Of a DNA stretch of 64,000 nt, positions 12,636 to 24,363 are shown one piece after another. The translations under genes were made by a program, and so were the position numbers. The notes below the pieces were generated by a model, which did not search any database, was not told where the DNA came from, and saw nothing but the letters and a program-made list of their open reading frames with translations. Each line of letters starts with the position of its first letter. Positions within the stretch are counted from its first letter, which is position 1. Source of the stretch: Cryptomeria japonica (taxonomy: Eukaryota; Streptophyta; Pinopsida; Cupressales; Cupressaceae); NCBI RefSeq assembly GCF_030272615.1, contig NC_081415.1, positions 602,229,644 to 602,293,643 on the forward strand, read 5' to 3'.

Positions 12636-13894
12636 TGTAAAGCGGAAAAATCGAACCCTAGATGTTTCCCCACTCCATGGAGAGAGAAAGGAGGTCACTA
12701 GGGTTGACGGTTTTCACTTAGGAGAGACTTTACATTCAAAAGAGAGGTTGAAACCCACAAGATCCAATCCCACACAATGCAAGACTGGATTCTAAATGAG
12801 TTTCAAGGGTTGAGACATCAAGGATACCCTCTTTTGTAAAGGATGTAGATAGAAAGATTGAACTAGGAATGTATGTAAAAGTAAGAAAGATTCGCTTGTA
12901 GACGCAGATAGGGACATAGGATGAAGCTACGGACCTAAAATTAGCAGTAAAATGTTGAGATGATGTTGTCCTGGAAATTTGAGTGAAATTTGATGGGATG
13001 ATGGCGCTCGGAGTGCACACGGTCCTCCAAAAAATCTGCGAAACGAAGGTGGATCTGTTCGTCTCTACACAAGGATTCTAGATCTTCAATTACAGCCGCA
13101 TACCTGCAACCTACACACAGAAAAGAGAGGACGATTGGGGGGTTAGGGATTAGGGGTTTGCCTTTAGGTCAAACCCCGGTTTTGGAATTAACCAAGAAAT
13201 GAGAATGCTATAAATGTAAGTGTTTGTAATGTAATCAAGTACTGATACCTTGTTGTAAGAATGTTTGTATTCTTACATGCGAAGGTGTAATGATGTTGTA
13301 TGTTATATCTTGTAAATGATCTCCTCTTCAATGGTTGAATCCTTGTCTTTGAATGTAACACCTAGCCTTGAATGGAGACTTAGAATACTCAATTGCTTGA
13401 AGGAATGCTTGAATGCTTGAATGTTTGAATGTTTGAATATCGCTTCCGCGTCTTGCTCTTGCCTACTTTCTTCGTTTCCCCCTTTCTAGGAGAGGAAAAG
13501 TAGTTTATATACTTCGCAATTAGAGTTAGGAGACTGATTTTTTGGACCTTAGGCCGACCTAGAAGCATTGATTTCCAAATTGCAAACTTAAAGACCCGAT
13601 GCCCAACAAGAGACCGGGCCCAAAATAGGGCCAGGGACCAGGGCACTGGGCGCCATGGTTCTGGGGGACTAGGGCACTAGGCGCCATGGTCCTGAAGGAC
13701 TAGGGCACTGGGCACCATGGTCCCACCTCCTAGGACAACAGGGTGCAAGGAGGAGCAAGCCAAGGTGCAGAAATATGTAGTTTTTGATGTCGTAAACAAG
13801 TTTCGGGGTCTCCATTCAGGTTCAACGTTGTGCCGCCATTGTGAAGACCCAAATGCAGTCGAAATTGCTAGTGTCACAATTTTAGGATGCTACA
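12636..13894 (-). repeat. 5' LTR of the gag-only gypsy element (1259 bp)
   Basis: Near-copy of 5984-7243 in the same orientation, ending CCGCTTTACA next to the PBS. The 31-bp GC-rich repeats lie at about 13633-13724, one unit shortened by one base. The right flank AGTCA (13895-13899) matches the left flank of the other LTR. Confidence 0.93.
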
Positions 13895-14170
13895 AGTCAT
13901 AAAACAAATCATTGTAGAAACCATGTTGTGAGATAGAATCATAATTTGGTCGAAGAAAACAAGATGAATCACAACGTTCATGGATATTATTATACTTACA
14001 ATTGATATGGTCATAAAGCTAATCAATGAAGATATAGGTCTCATCTGGTAAACACTGGAAGGAAGGTTATCAATTGTTTCAAGTGCATGTAGTCTTGAAA
14101 TTATGCTATTCAATGTGGAAATGGAAATATGGAGAAATCTACTGAGAAGAGTATGATGAATAATGATGAA

Positions 14171-14566
14171 TCAAAAGAGAAGGAAAATTGGATTTGGAGA
14201 AAAATGGAAGTGAACAAAGGAAGTGAGCCTGATGTACCAGAATCCGGTGTAGGAACTTCTTTCTTCGGTAACAGAGCATAGTGCTTTGGCTCAAGGGGAG
14301 TTCTCTTTTGAATTAAAAATTGTTTATTCTCCCCTATTTGAGTGGATCATGTCATTGATCCAACATGACTATGATTAGAATCTATTAGATAATCGAAGGT
14401 ATTTTTCTATCTTCATCGATAAGACATTTCTTGGTGGTAAAACCCTAAAAGGATATTTTTGGTAAGATAAGTATCAACTTTTTTAATCCATTCTTTCATT
14501 GTCATATCATTTGTGTTTAAGAATTTTTGTAAATAGTAGAAGAGAAAGAGAGTAGAGAATGCAATC
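14171..14566 (+). other. Spacer between gag and the unknown ORF of element A
   Basis: About 400 bp with no supported gene; some short frames carry Gly/Glu-rich stretches that may be the degenerate gag end. It leads into the ATG at 14567. Confidence 0.4.
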
Positions 14567-16030
14567 ATGGAAGGAAAAGTGATCATCGAAGAATCTAGTA
14601 GCACAAAATTTCATGTTTTTGAAAACTTGTTCTTGTATGAATTCAACCCAGAGAAAATTAGAAATGTTGAAGCTAGTCTGATTGATGTTGAGTTGCAAAG
14701 AGTAAAGGAATTGGAGTGCAAAGGTATAAAACTGTGGACTGAATTCCCTTGGTTTGATGATACAGAGGTTATCAAGGTGATCATTAGCCATGTGTGGGAT
14801 GACAATATTGTGTTGGACAAACCCTATCTTATCACAAAGGAGGATATTTAGAGACCACCAATTAATGTGACAATGAAGATGTTTTGACTAAAAAGTCAAT
14901 TAAGAAAAAAGAAGTAGAAACCCTAACTAGCATAAAGAGTGATGAGTGAGAATTCATCATTGACAAGATCATAAACCCTATGGTGAGGTATGTTGCCTAC
15001 AACATTTCTTATAAGATCTATTTTAGGAATAGGGAAGGTGCTACTTCAGAAATTGTAGTGTATATGACACATGCTTGTAATGGAAAACAAATCATTCGAC
15101 TTGTATGAATTGTTGATAGAATTATTATTGGAAAACGTCACGATGTCAAAACTATAGAATTATCCTTTCCAGTTTGCTTCATTGCTTGTATGTTTGATCA
15201 TGTATTATCTAAGATCCCTTCTAGAAAAAGAGAATGTTATATGGGAATCTAGTGTCCTAGTTGTAAGGAAGACATTTATATATTTGAATAGTCTAGATAG
15301 TAAAGAGGAAGCTTGTAATGTATATTTCAAATCCTTTTTGGACATGTGACATGTGTTGCCTGGTATCCCCTATTTCCAGTTTTGGAAGTTCTTCCTCTGG
15401 AAAGATGAAAAGAAGATAGTTTGTTTCTACGAGTGTTTTGGAGTCAAGGAAAAGAAAGAATGATTTGCATGAGAGAGATATTGTTGTAATCGACGATCCA
15501 AAGTTTCTTGTAGCTGAAGCTAAATAATCGACGATTCAAATTTAGAAGAGTTGGTTGGTATCTCTGATGGAATCAAGAAAATTGGTAAGATGTGGCTAGC
15601 ATTAATTAAGTTAGATAGAATTGAAAATGTTTTGTTGAATCACTTGATCTGAAATAGCATGAGAATTGAGGATATCAATAATTTCCTTTCAGAATCTCTG
15701 AGTGAAATTATTAAGGAGAAGTTATCTAAGCAATATGTTTAGGTTGGAGTATCAAAGGAAAAAGGAATTGATGTGCAAAATCTATTGAATGAAAGTTTTG
15801 ATGCGTAGAAATATCTATCAGTATGTATTAAGGAATTGAGAGATTGTATCTACAATGCCAACATATTCTACAAGCACTATATCTCTTGGCTGATAGTAGA
15901 AGTGAAGCACAAGGCCAAAATTGATGCTATTATAGATGAATTGAGTGCTTTAGGCAAATAAATTGATTTTTTGAAAGATAAGGATGGTGGGTAGAGAAAA
16001 AGGATAAACTCTCTTCAAGATAAACTCTTA
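14567..16030 (+). pseudogene. Unknown ORF of element A, N-terminal and middle part
   Basis: I do not recognise this family. It opens with an uninterrupted 94-codon frame from ATG 14567 (MEGKVIIEESSST...). After a stop, recognisably coding sequence continues to about 16000 in alternating frames with many stops. Residue patterns match the unknown ORF of element B: VIISHVWDDNIVLDKPYLIT here and IILSRVHSDKMYLECIYDTT there, followed in both by SFDL-x(10-12)-L-x-N and F-x-F-x2-LLV. The 15500-16000 part is helix-rich and charged. It occupies the place where copia pol would be, but shows no protease, integrase, RT or RNase H motif. Its sequence is cut off near 16130 and a plausible C-terminal piece reappears at 24364. 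The role is unknown; conservation between two elements suggests that it once mattered to the element. Confidence 0.6.
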
Positions 16031-16440
16031 TTTTTCTAGAGGCAGAGAGAAGACTTTGTTTAAGTATGTTTTGGAAACTGAAAGGGTAAAATCACAAAAT
16101 TGTGTCACATTTCAGGCCAACTTATCAACACAAGTAAATTTAAGTAATTCTAACTAAAAATTAATTTTAGTCAAACATATGGTTTATATAGAATTATTAT
16201 AGCTAAGTTATATATGAGCCACAAATTTTCCAATTGGAAGTGTCTACTAAATGTATATTTTATACTACTTTGGCTCTAATTACCCAAAAAATTTAAAAAG
16301 TTCAATGTTTCAACACTTCCTACTCTTATAAATAATTATTTTTTGAAATGTAAAAATACCCTTTTATAGATCTATAAGTCAATACTCCTAGGTAAATATA
16401 CTCTTAGGTAAAAATACTCTTATAAATAATTATTTTTTTT
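16031..16440. other. AT-rich stretch before the LINE
   Basis: Weak coding traces to about 16130, then A/T-rich sequence with a repeated CTCTTATAAATAATTATTTT phrase (near 16325 and 16408). No gene seen. It may belong to a further unrecognised insertion, because the flank after the LINE (24039-24363) is also AT-rich and non-coding. Confidence 0.5.
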
Positions 16441-18190
16441 GTGATCCTCTTCCACCTCTAGATCCTTTTGGCATTCAGTCTGACCACATCCCACAATGGG
16501 TTTTTCAAAATGGTAAATGGGTTGATGTGTTTTCACAGGATCAGTCAGAATGGCATCAAGGGAATCCTAGAAGGTTGAAATCTTCTTATTTCAAAGGTTT
16601 CTTTGGGTCTTGGAAGAATTTCTTTGAACATTCTAAATCCCATGGGCTTGGGGGGTCTGCAAAAAACTCGGAATAAAAAATTTCTTCAGAAGGGTGTTCA
16701 GCTGAATTCAACTAGTTTGGCTCGGCCTAAAGTTGTATTACCTTATAGATTGAAAATGAATAAACCCTTGGTTAAAGAGCCTTTGGCAGAGAAATTTTGG
16801 TCTCCAATGCCTAGTATCTCTACGGTTGAAGATCCTTTTGATAAGAAAGCTAGGGACTTACACTCCTTGGTGGTTCTTATTCAGGTTTGGGGTGATAATA
16901 TTTTGCTTTCCAAGCTCCATCACAAAATTCACTCTCTCTAGTATGGCATGCTTTACTTTCAGGTTCTTTTTGCGGATACCTTCATTGTCATTTTTTATTC
17001 TGTGGATGCTAAACAACAGACTTTGGAAAAATTACATTTTTGGTTGGGTCGTAATTTAATCTTTGTGGAAAATTGGAAACCTTTTTTTTTCTGCATCGCA
17101 AGATATTGTGAAATGTATCCCTGCTTGGTTCTCCTTGCCTGGTTTTCCCTATGAATTTTTGGATTTGGATATCTTGCAAAAAATTGGGGACTCTTTCAGG
17201 AAATTTATTCATTCGCATTCAATTTTCAAGGATGGGGTTTTTAGGGTTAAGATCTATGTTTTTCTTTCTTCATCCTCTGTGGTTCCTTCCAATTGTAATT
17301 TGGAATCTATTGATGGTATTTGGCATCAGAGTGTTGTTCGCAATTCTACTTGGTTTTCTAGGGCTTCTGTGGTCATGGATTCTGCCCTTTTTGCTTCTCT
17401 TAAGTGTTTGTCTTTTGAAGACAAGGTGTCTCAGCCTTTGAAATTTCATAATTCAAAACTTGTTACTCCTTGTCTAATATTTATGTTGGGAGTCGGTCGA
17501 AATCCCCTCCTTTGCAAGGTTTGACTTTTGTTGACAATGTAATTTCTCCTTCAATAATTCAAAAGGATGGGGATGGTGCGACAGTTTTAGGATCCCCTTC
17601 TCTTATGAAGGATGGCCTATTCATAAATTCTCAAACAGATGTGCATCCTACTATTAATTGTATGGATTCCTTCCTTCCTGATGCAGACTTAATTTCTAAA
17701 GTTCAAAAAGTGGTTTTTGATCATAACATTACCTTGAATTTGGATGTCACTAATAAAGTGGTGGAAGCAATTGATCAAGATTGGTCAATTTTAATTCCTC
17801 CTTGGTAATTCCCCCAACTTGTAATCCTTTTGATATTCTCTTTGATAAAACCCAAAAGGATGATAATTCCTTGGGTGTAACTTGGGATGGGGATGGGAAT
17901 GTGGGTGTTATTAATAAACCTGTTGTTTAATTCCCTTTATCCCCTACCTCTCCATCTCCTTCTCTACTAAAAGAGGTAGGAAGCCGAAGGCATTCTACAC
18001 GTAGTTAGAGATTGATGTTCGTATTCAGTCTATGCTCTTGAGTATGAATTCAGGATCAGGCATGAGAAAAACAAAATTTAGTCCTCCGTTTACTCGATCT
18101 GTTGCCTCCAAGTGTAGCTTGAAGGTTGAGTTGGCAAGTGCTGATTTTATAATTGAGAAGAGGGTAGAGATTACCTCCCCTCAAGAGTAA
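16441..18190 (+). pseudogene. LINE ORF1 (DUF4283-like RNA-binding protein), disabled
   Basis: Read across frames it begins near a Pro-rich DPLPPLDPFG segment and carries a DUF4283-type core around 17040-17250 (NW-x-PFF..., then AWFSLPGFPYEF and ILQKIGDSF), typical of plant L1 ORF1 proteins that bind RNA in the retrotransposition particle. A basic tail follows (about 17970-18187). At least two frameshifts and several stops are present. The final TAA (18188-18190) shares its last A with the ORF2 start ATG (18190-18192). Confidence 0.75.
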
Positions 18191-21100
18191 TGAGGATCAT
18201 GTCTTAGATTGTTAGGGGCTTAAATTCAACTAACAAAAGGTGCCTCATTAAATCACAGTTGGATTTAATGAAGTGTGATGGGTTACTTTTGCAAGAGACT
18301 AAGTTAAGTTGTCAAGGTGCTGATTTTTTTTTCTCTAAATGGAAGCTTTGGAAATTTTATGTTTCTCCTTCTGTGGGCGTGTCTAAGGGCTTGGCTTTTC
18401 TATGGAATGATGTGTCTATTGAGTTAAAATTGGTTGTTTTTGCTCCCTTCTAGATGTTGGCTTTAGTAAAAAGTCATATTTTGAATGTTAAATTCTGGTT
18501 GTTCAATGTGAATGGACCAATGTTGATTGGGGGTAAGAAAGATCTTTGGGATTCTTTATCTATTACCTTCTCTTCCCTGCATGGGTAGTCTATGGTTTTT
18601 GGTGGGGACCTTAATGCTATTTCCTCTGATGATGAGAAATGTGGGGGTATTTTGCTGAATAAGCGTATCTTGGAGGATTTTTCTCCTTTCATTCATAATA
18701 ATGATTGGTGGATTGTAAGACCTTGAATGGTCTGTTTGCTTGAACGAATAGGAGAAAAGATTTCTCTCAGATTGCTGAAAGACTTGATCATTTTTTGGTT
18801 TCTGTCAATTGGATGTCCTCTGATGTGGATGTTGTGGCTTTGGTTTTGCCTTATGCTGGTTCTAATCATTTTCCAGTTGTGTTATCTATCTTGGATGACA
18901 GAGCTCCTAGTCGTTCTTCTTTTAAATTCGAACCAATGTGGTTTCATGATCCATATTTTCTCATGCTTTTATAATTTTGGTGGTCCTCGGCTCCATTTGT
19001 TTGTGGAACTAGGATGTTTAGGTTTGTCAATAAACTCTCTTATCTATAGCAAGAGATTAAGAAATGGAATGTATTGCATTTTAAACATATTTTCTTTGAG
19101 AAGCTTAAGATCCAAGAAGAACTCAAAGTTCTTAATACTATGGTTATGAACTGTGGTATGGTCCTGCTACTTTTCAGAGGCATAAAATTTTAAATTCTCA
19201 ACTAGAAGAGATTTTCTCTAGGGAAGAAATATATTGGCATCAGAAATATAGAGATCTATGGTTGTGTGATGGTGATAGGAATACTAAATTCTTCCATTCT
19301 TCAGCTAAGATGAAAAGACAACGTTATAGGATCTCTTGTATTCACAACCCTAATGGAGCTGTTATTATAGAGGACACTGAGATTGTTGTTGAGGTTGTCT
19401 GGTTCTTCAATTCCTTGCTTTCTGAGGAGATAATTGCCTTTAATGATAGCTTTTCTTATGCTATTCCTAGGCTTATTTTTGATGAGGATAATGTAATGTT
19501 AATGACACCTTTCTCTATTCTAGAAGTAAAGGAGGTTGTTTTTTCAATGGCACCTGATAAGGCTCCTAGTCCCGATGGTTTTACTACTCTCTTTTTTCCA
19601 AAATTCTTGTATTTCCTTGGGGAGGTCCTTTGACTTGTTTTATAAGAGGCTAGGTGAAATAGGTCTATTTTGAAGGAACTCAATTCAACTTCGATTGCTC
19701 TCATTCAAAAATTAGAGAACCCTAAATACTTTTGTGGATGTCCACCCAATTGCTTTATGTAATACCTTATACAAAATTATTACTAAGTCTATTTCCTTAT
19801 GGCTTGCTAAGCTCATTCTGAAGATTGTTTCAGGGGAATAGGGGGGTTTTGTCCCTAGTAGGGAAATGGTAGAAGGGGCCATTGTGGCCCATGAGATTCC
19901 GCATTCTATTTCTCAGTTGTCTATTCTGGCTATTATTCTAAAGTTGGATATGATGAAGGCTTATGATAGGGTAAGTTGGTAGGCACTCTTGTGTGTGCTT
20001 AATAATTTTGGGTTTGGCGTTAAATGGGTCAAATTGATTCAGACATGTATTAGCATGACCAGGTTATCAGTGATTTTGAATGGTTCTCCATGTGGTTTTT
20101 TTTCTTCATCTATAGGGCTCAGGCAAGGGGATCCATTGTCTCCTTTTTTGTTTATTATTCTGGCTGAAGCTCTTAGTAGAGCCATCTTAGGAGCTAGGGA
20201 TAGTGGCATCTGGAAGCGGATCTCTATTCCTCATAAGGTTTCTAGTCATACTCATTGTTTATTTGCAGATGACACGTTATTGTTTGGTAAAGCTACTATG
20301 GGGGAAGCTAAAGTCATTAATAGGATCATTTTGGATTACTCTTTATTCTCTAGTCAGAAGGTTAATCAGGCCAATTCTAAAATTTTCTTTCTCAATGTTT
20401 CCCCTTTGGTGTAGTCCAAGTTGACTCATTTTGGGGGTTTCTCTATTGTCCAAATCCTTTCTAAGTATCTAGGTATCCCATTTTTTACTAGTTCAGAGAA
20501 GCATAACTTTTGGGAATGGATTTCGGGGGCCATTTCTTCAAGAATACTTTCTTGGTCTCATAAGTGGTTATCTTTTTCTCAGAAAAGTATGCTTATTAAA
20601 GTTATTTTAAATGCGGTTCCAATCTATTTACTATCCATTTTAAATTCTCCTAAGAAAACTATGGTTGCTCTGCATTCAATATTAAGGTCTTGTATATGGA
20701 ATGACAATGTTAATAAGAAAGGTAGGATTCCTTTGTTGGCATGGGATAGGGTTTGTGCTCTGAAAGATAAAGGGGGTGAATGGGTTAAGGATATTGGTAA
20801 ACAAAATTTGGCTCTTGGTGCTAAGTTAGTTTAGAAACTATATAAAAAAGCCTCTTCTAAGTGGGCATCTATTTTGTCTATAAAGTATTTGAAAAACTAT
20901 TCTAGGGAGGCCATTTTTACTGTTTCTTTGCTCCCTAAAGGGTTTGTTATCTGGAATTTCATGGTTGAGTGCAGATCTGTCATTTTTCCTGGGTTGTCTT
21001 GGCTTATCCATAATGGTCGAAAGGCTAGATTTTGGGAGGAAGTCTGGAATGGTTTTCCTACACTTTCTAGCCTTAGGGATCGGTCGCCTCTTATGTCTCT

Positions 21101-22407
21101 TCTCAAAACTTCTTGGGGTATATTTGTGGCTGATTATTTTTTTGTGGATTCCTCAGGCCTCTTGACTATGGCTAGATGGAAATATATTGATTTTATTTCG
21201 GTGGACCAAGATATTAAGTCTACTTTTGTGGATGAACTTAAGAAACGTCCTTTTCTCTTTTCAGAGAAGGAAGATGAGCTTATTTGGACCTATTCAAAAT
21301 CAGGGGAATATTTGGTTAAAGAGGGGTATAATTATTTGTCTGCAGGTTGCTAGGGAGAGGATTTGCCCTATAAGTTATTTTCGCATGTCGCTTGTCTTCC
21401 GAAAGTAGGGGCTTTTTCTTGGTTGGCTGTTCAGGATAGAATTCTAACTGGTATGAGATTGGATAGGCTTGGCATTACTATTGTTTTTCCTTATGTTATG
21501 TGAATTAGTAGATCATCTTTTTCTTCATTGCCCCTTTGCTTCTGATTGTTGGTACTGGCTATCTAATAAGTTAAATTGGTGTTCTTCTTTATGTAGTGAC
21601 CTTAGGTCTCATTTCATGAGTTGGCCTCTGTTATATCCATCTTCATTTTATGCTTGTCTTTGGATAATTTCTCCTTCTGTTCTAATCTGGAAGATTTGGC
21701 TTGAGAGGAATAATAGGACTTTTAGGAAACACTCTTCCACTTTGCAAGATGTGCTCTTCTACATTGAAAAATCAATCTCTAAGACTGTCTTGGCCTTCAT
21801 TTACAAGGGCATTAGTCTGCAAAATACTTTTACACCATGGGATAATTGGATTACTAGGCATTGGCCAGCTTTATAGTCTCTCCCTTTGAGTGGGGCCATT
21901 TCTAAAACAAGGTCTTCATTAATGAATAGGAAAGAGGTGGTATGGCTGCCTCCCCCTGCTTCGAAGTATAAATTGAATTTTGATGGAGCATCTCGTGGTA
22001 ATCCTAGGAAATCTACCATTGGTATTGTGGTTTTTGATAATAGGGCTCGTATTATTAAAGCATAATGTCAATGTATTTCTAGTGGGACTAATAATGTGGC
22101 CGAGTTACATGCTCTTTCTACTAGGCTTGATTTGCTCCTTTCACTGCACCATTTGGATGTCATTATAGAAGGTGACTCTCAAGTTGTTTTTTATATGGTC
22201 ACTAATCGCTCATCGCATTCTTGGCATCTCAACTATTGGTTGGATAAGATACTTGCACAACTTGAGTTTTTTAATTCCTTCTCTATAGTCCATTGCTATA
22301 GGGAAGCTAATAAGGTGGCAGATTTCTTGGCAAACAAAGAACTAGATGAAGATATCCAGTCTTTGTTTGATGTGGATTCTAGTGTTTTACCCCCTCATCT
22401 AGTTTAA
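18190..22407 (+). pseudogene. LINE ORF2 (endonuclease, reverse transcriptase, RNase H), disabled
   Basis: ATG at 18190 gives MRIMS-stop-IVRGLN, where the usual Trp of the WN-x-RGL start is a stop. Endonuclease motifs follow: LLQETKL (about 18290), GGDLNA (about 18600) and a degenerate GSNHFPV (about 18860, Asn in place of Asp in the S-D-H motif). Reverse transcriptase: MAPDKAPSPDGF (about 19545), KLDMMKAYDRVSW (about 19945), GLRQGDPLSPFLF (about 20120) and FADD (about 20265). A zinc-binding HxxxxC-type region (LFLHCPFA) is near 21515. The C-terminal RNase H has FDGASRGNP (about 21980), AELHAL, EGDSQ and ADFLA (about 22320). TAA at 22405. Many stops and frame changes, for example near 18720, 19630 and 20835. 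Family role: nicks target DNA and copies the LINE RNA at the nick. Confidence 0.88.
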
Positions 22408-23969
22408 TCGACCATAACCTATTGGTTGAGTCTTGACCTAGTATCTTGTTGGTAATTATAACTAGGTATGTAGTTTAATATGGTGGTGTTGGTGGCCTTT
22501 TTGGTCTTTCATATCTCCTCATTAAGCCTGCATTTTTGCTTGTAATTCCAGCCAGGGTACTGGTTGGGACTTTGTTTTTATGGGTTGGGGTTTTTCATGT
22601 GGGGGTGCCTTGTAATCTTATTTCTCATTGTATTATGTGCATGTCGTTTGGGTTTTTTGATTGTCTAAACTATGATTTCTCCTGTACAACTTGCACTTGG
22701 TTTTTAATTATGATTCTCTTTGAGCTTTGTAATTAATGTCCAGGCGGCTCGCTTGAAGATTTATGATTGTTTCATTATTTATTTTGTAGTGGTAGACTTG
22801 GAATCACTTTTTTTTTTCATTTGGGGGATCTCATTTGTGTGACAATCTTGTATTATCATATGTTACGATGATGTGTATTTATGGTCATGCTTTTTGAGAA
22901 GAAGTTCTCATTATTCTTTCTTGAGGTAGCGGTCTGTGGTTGTTTTTTTGCACATTTTTCCATGGGCTTGCCTGTGCTGATATATCTGCCTCATCCTTTG
23001 GTGGCTAAGCCTGTTCTTATATGATGGCATTTGATGTCTTTATAATCTTGATTTCTCTTTGTTTCACATTATCTCTTTTATGGAGTCTGTGGGATATAAT
23101 TAAGTAGCATGACTTCCAGGACTCTCATGATTTTGATGATGAAAAGCTTGGTCGTCTGTTTCAAATTTTTTATTTGGATTTCTCTCTGGCTTTTCACAAA
23201 GTTCTAGGCAAATTATGGTTGGTGGAAAACGCAGGTTGTTTTCTTGTTGAGATTGCATCTCATTTTATTACTATCTACATGGACTTGCTCTTGGATTCTT
23301 CTATGGTTAGGGCTCTTTTTTATGCATACTTTCATCACTACTTTTATTTTGCTGCTAATTTGGATAATGCATTGTCTCTGTATCATTTTGAGTTTGGCAC
23401 TTTTGCTTATGGTGGTTTCTTACCTTGTTCTCAATTACTATCTTCTGGCTAGCACAGGAACGTCCTTCAATTATAAGAGATGGCTTGATTTCTAACCTTT
23501 ATGATGATACTATGTTTGCTTTGATAGCTTTGTTAGATCATGTCTTTCTAGATATCTTGGTAGTGGCTGTCAATGTGTTTTCAGGTATTCACTTTCTTCT
23601 AGACTCATTGAAAGTGGTGATGTCTTCTCCATCTTCAGTTTTGCCTCTTCAGATGGTGTCTCCTACAGTTTTCAATGATGATGTTATCCTCCCTTCTTCC
23701 TCTCCTCTGTTGGAAAGCACTAGTTCTTGGTTCCTGCATTCTTAATGTAATTCTCTCATTCAGAGAAATTTTGTACTCTTACTGGGGGTTTGGCTTTTTG
23801 TTGCCCAATATGGCGATTGTGGAATCCTTGGGTTGGCCTCTTATCTAGTTTTATTATTCATGAGCAAGACCGAAGGTTTTCTTCACCTGGTTCTTTCATA
23901 CCAATGCTCTTTGAACCAGGTTGTAAAAACTTATAAAATTAATAAAATTTAGTGGTTCTCCACTTTTAT

Positions 23970-23971
<2 letters not shown>
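22408..23971 (+). other. LINE 3' untranslated region
   Basis: T-rich sequence of about 1.5 kb between the ORF2 stop and the tail. Frames at 23174-23745 look protein-like but show no domain and are T-rich by composition, so I leave them out. It ends in an AATAAAATTTAGTGG segment that looks like a polyadenylation region. Confidence 0.6.

Positions 23972-24038
<67 letters not shown>
23972..24038. repeat. (AT)n microsatellite forming the LINE tail
   Basis: About 33 uninterrupted AT dinucleotides directly at the LINE 3' end, where a poly(A) or simple-repeat tail is expected. Confidence 0.95.
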
Positions 24039-24040
<2 letters not shown>

Positions 24041-24363
24041 TTAGTTTTAATATTTAATATTTTATTTTTATTGAAAGTAGGTCATCAGCACTAAAATGTA
24101 AGGTTGATTATATTATCAAGAAAAACTACTACAATTTATTTAAAAAATTTGAAAAAAATATGATGCAGTGGAGAAAAGAATATATGTCAAGATGACATAA
24201 TTATTTTTAATTTTTCGTTAAAATTACAAACATAAAATAGACAAAATAATATAAATTCTATTAGTTTACATCATTTTAAAGTTTAAAATTTCACTTTCTA
24301 TTGATTTATTTTAAAAACTTGAATTAGCATTGACTATTTATTTTATAAAAGCGTGACATAACT
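24039..24363. other. AT-rich stretch after the LINE
   Basis: No gene seen; A/T-rich filler between the LINE tail and the resumed ORF of element A. Confidence 0.5.

Larger units (their letters stand above)
5984..13894 (-). mobile_element. Non-autonomous Ty3/gypsy element with gag and protease-like region only
   Basis: Complete by structure: two LTRs (5984-7243 and 12636-13894), PBS next to the right LTR, purine tract next to the left LTR and a perfect 5-bp target duplication AGTCA at 5979-5983 and 13895-13899. The internal 5.4 kb encodes gag, a CCHC-like region, a protease-like domain and an acidic tail on the minus strand, but no RT, RNase H or integrase. It must have been mobilised in trans. 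The LTRs differ at several percent of positions by eye, so this insertion is clearly older than the Tat element at 43260. Confidence 0.93.
4120..14170 (+). pseudogene. Gag pseudogene of element A, in three blocks (4120-4466, 5660-5983, 13895-14170)
   Basis: Starts with ATG at 4120 and reads as a charged, helix-forming segment rich in Glu, Lys and Leu. It is interrupted by a solo LTR and resumes at 5660. Near 5890-5950 a CCHC-like knuckle (key residues C-NKFK-H-KAAN-C, first Cys apparently replaced) is followed by a second knuckle that begins CHSCKRYS and continues only after 13895, where the expected His and Cys appear. The gypsy insertion therefore split this zinc knuckle, and its AGTCA target duplication lies within the Ser-His codons. 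Several stops (for example after codon 28) show that it is dead. Known role of the family: copia-type gag forms the particle and binds RNA through CCHC knuckles. No aspartic protease follows. Confidence 0.65.
16441..24038 (+). mobile_element. L1-type LINE with ORF1, ORF2 and microsatellite tail, decayed
   Basis: Contains an ORF1 with a DUF4283-like nucleic-acid-binding region, then ORF2 with endonuclease, reverse transcriptase, zinc-binding region and a C-terminal RNase H. A 3' UTR and an (AT)n tail follow. The 3' end (AATAAAATTTAGTGGTTCTC then CACTTTTATCAA) is the kind seen in plant L1 LINEs. The 5' edge is uncertain because no target duplication is apparent; 16441 is where readable ORF1-like sequence begins. 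Multiple stops and frameshifts show that it is inactive. It lies within the body of element A. Confidence 0.88.

Noticed and set aside
23174-23745. Three overlapping plus-strand frames after LINE ORF2
   Set aside because: They lie in the LINE 3' UTR, overlap each other and have no recognisable domain.
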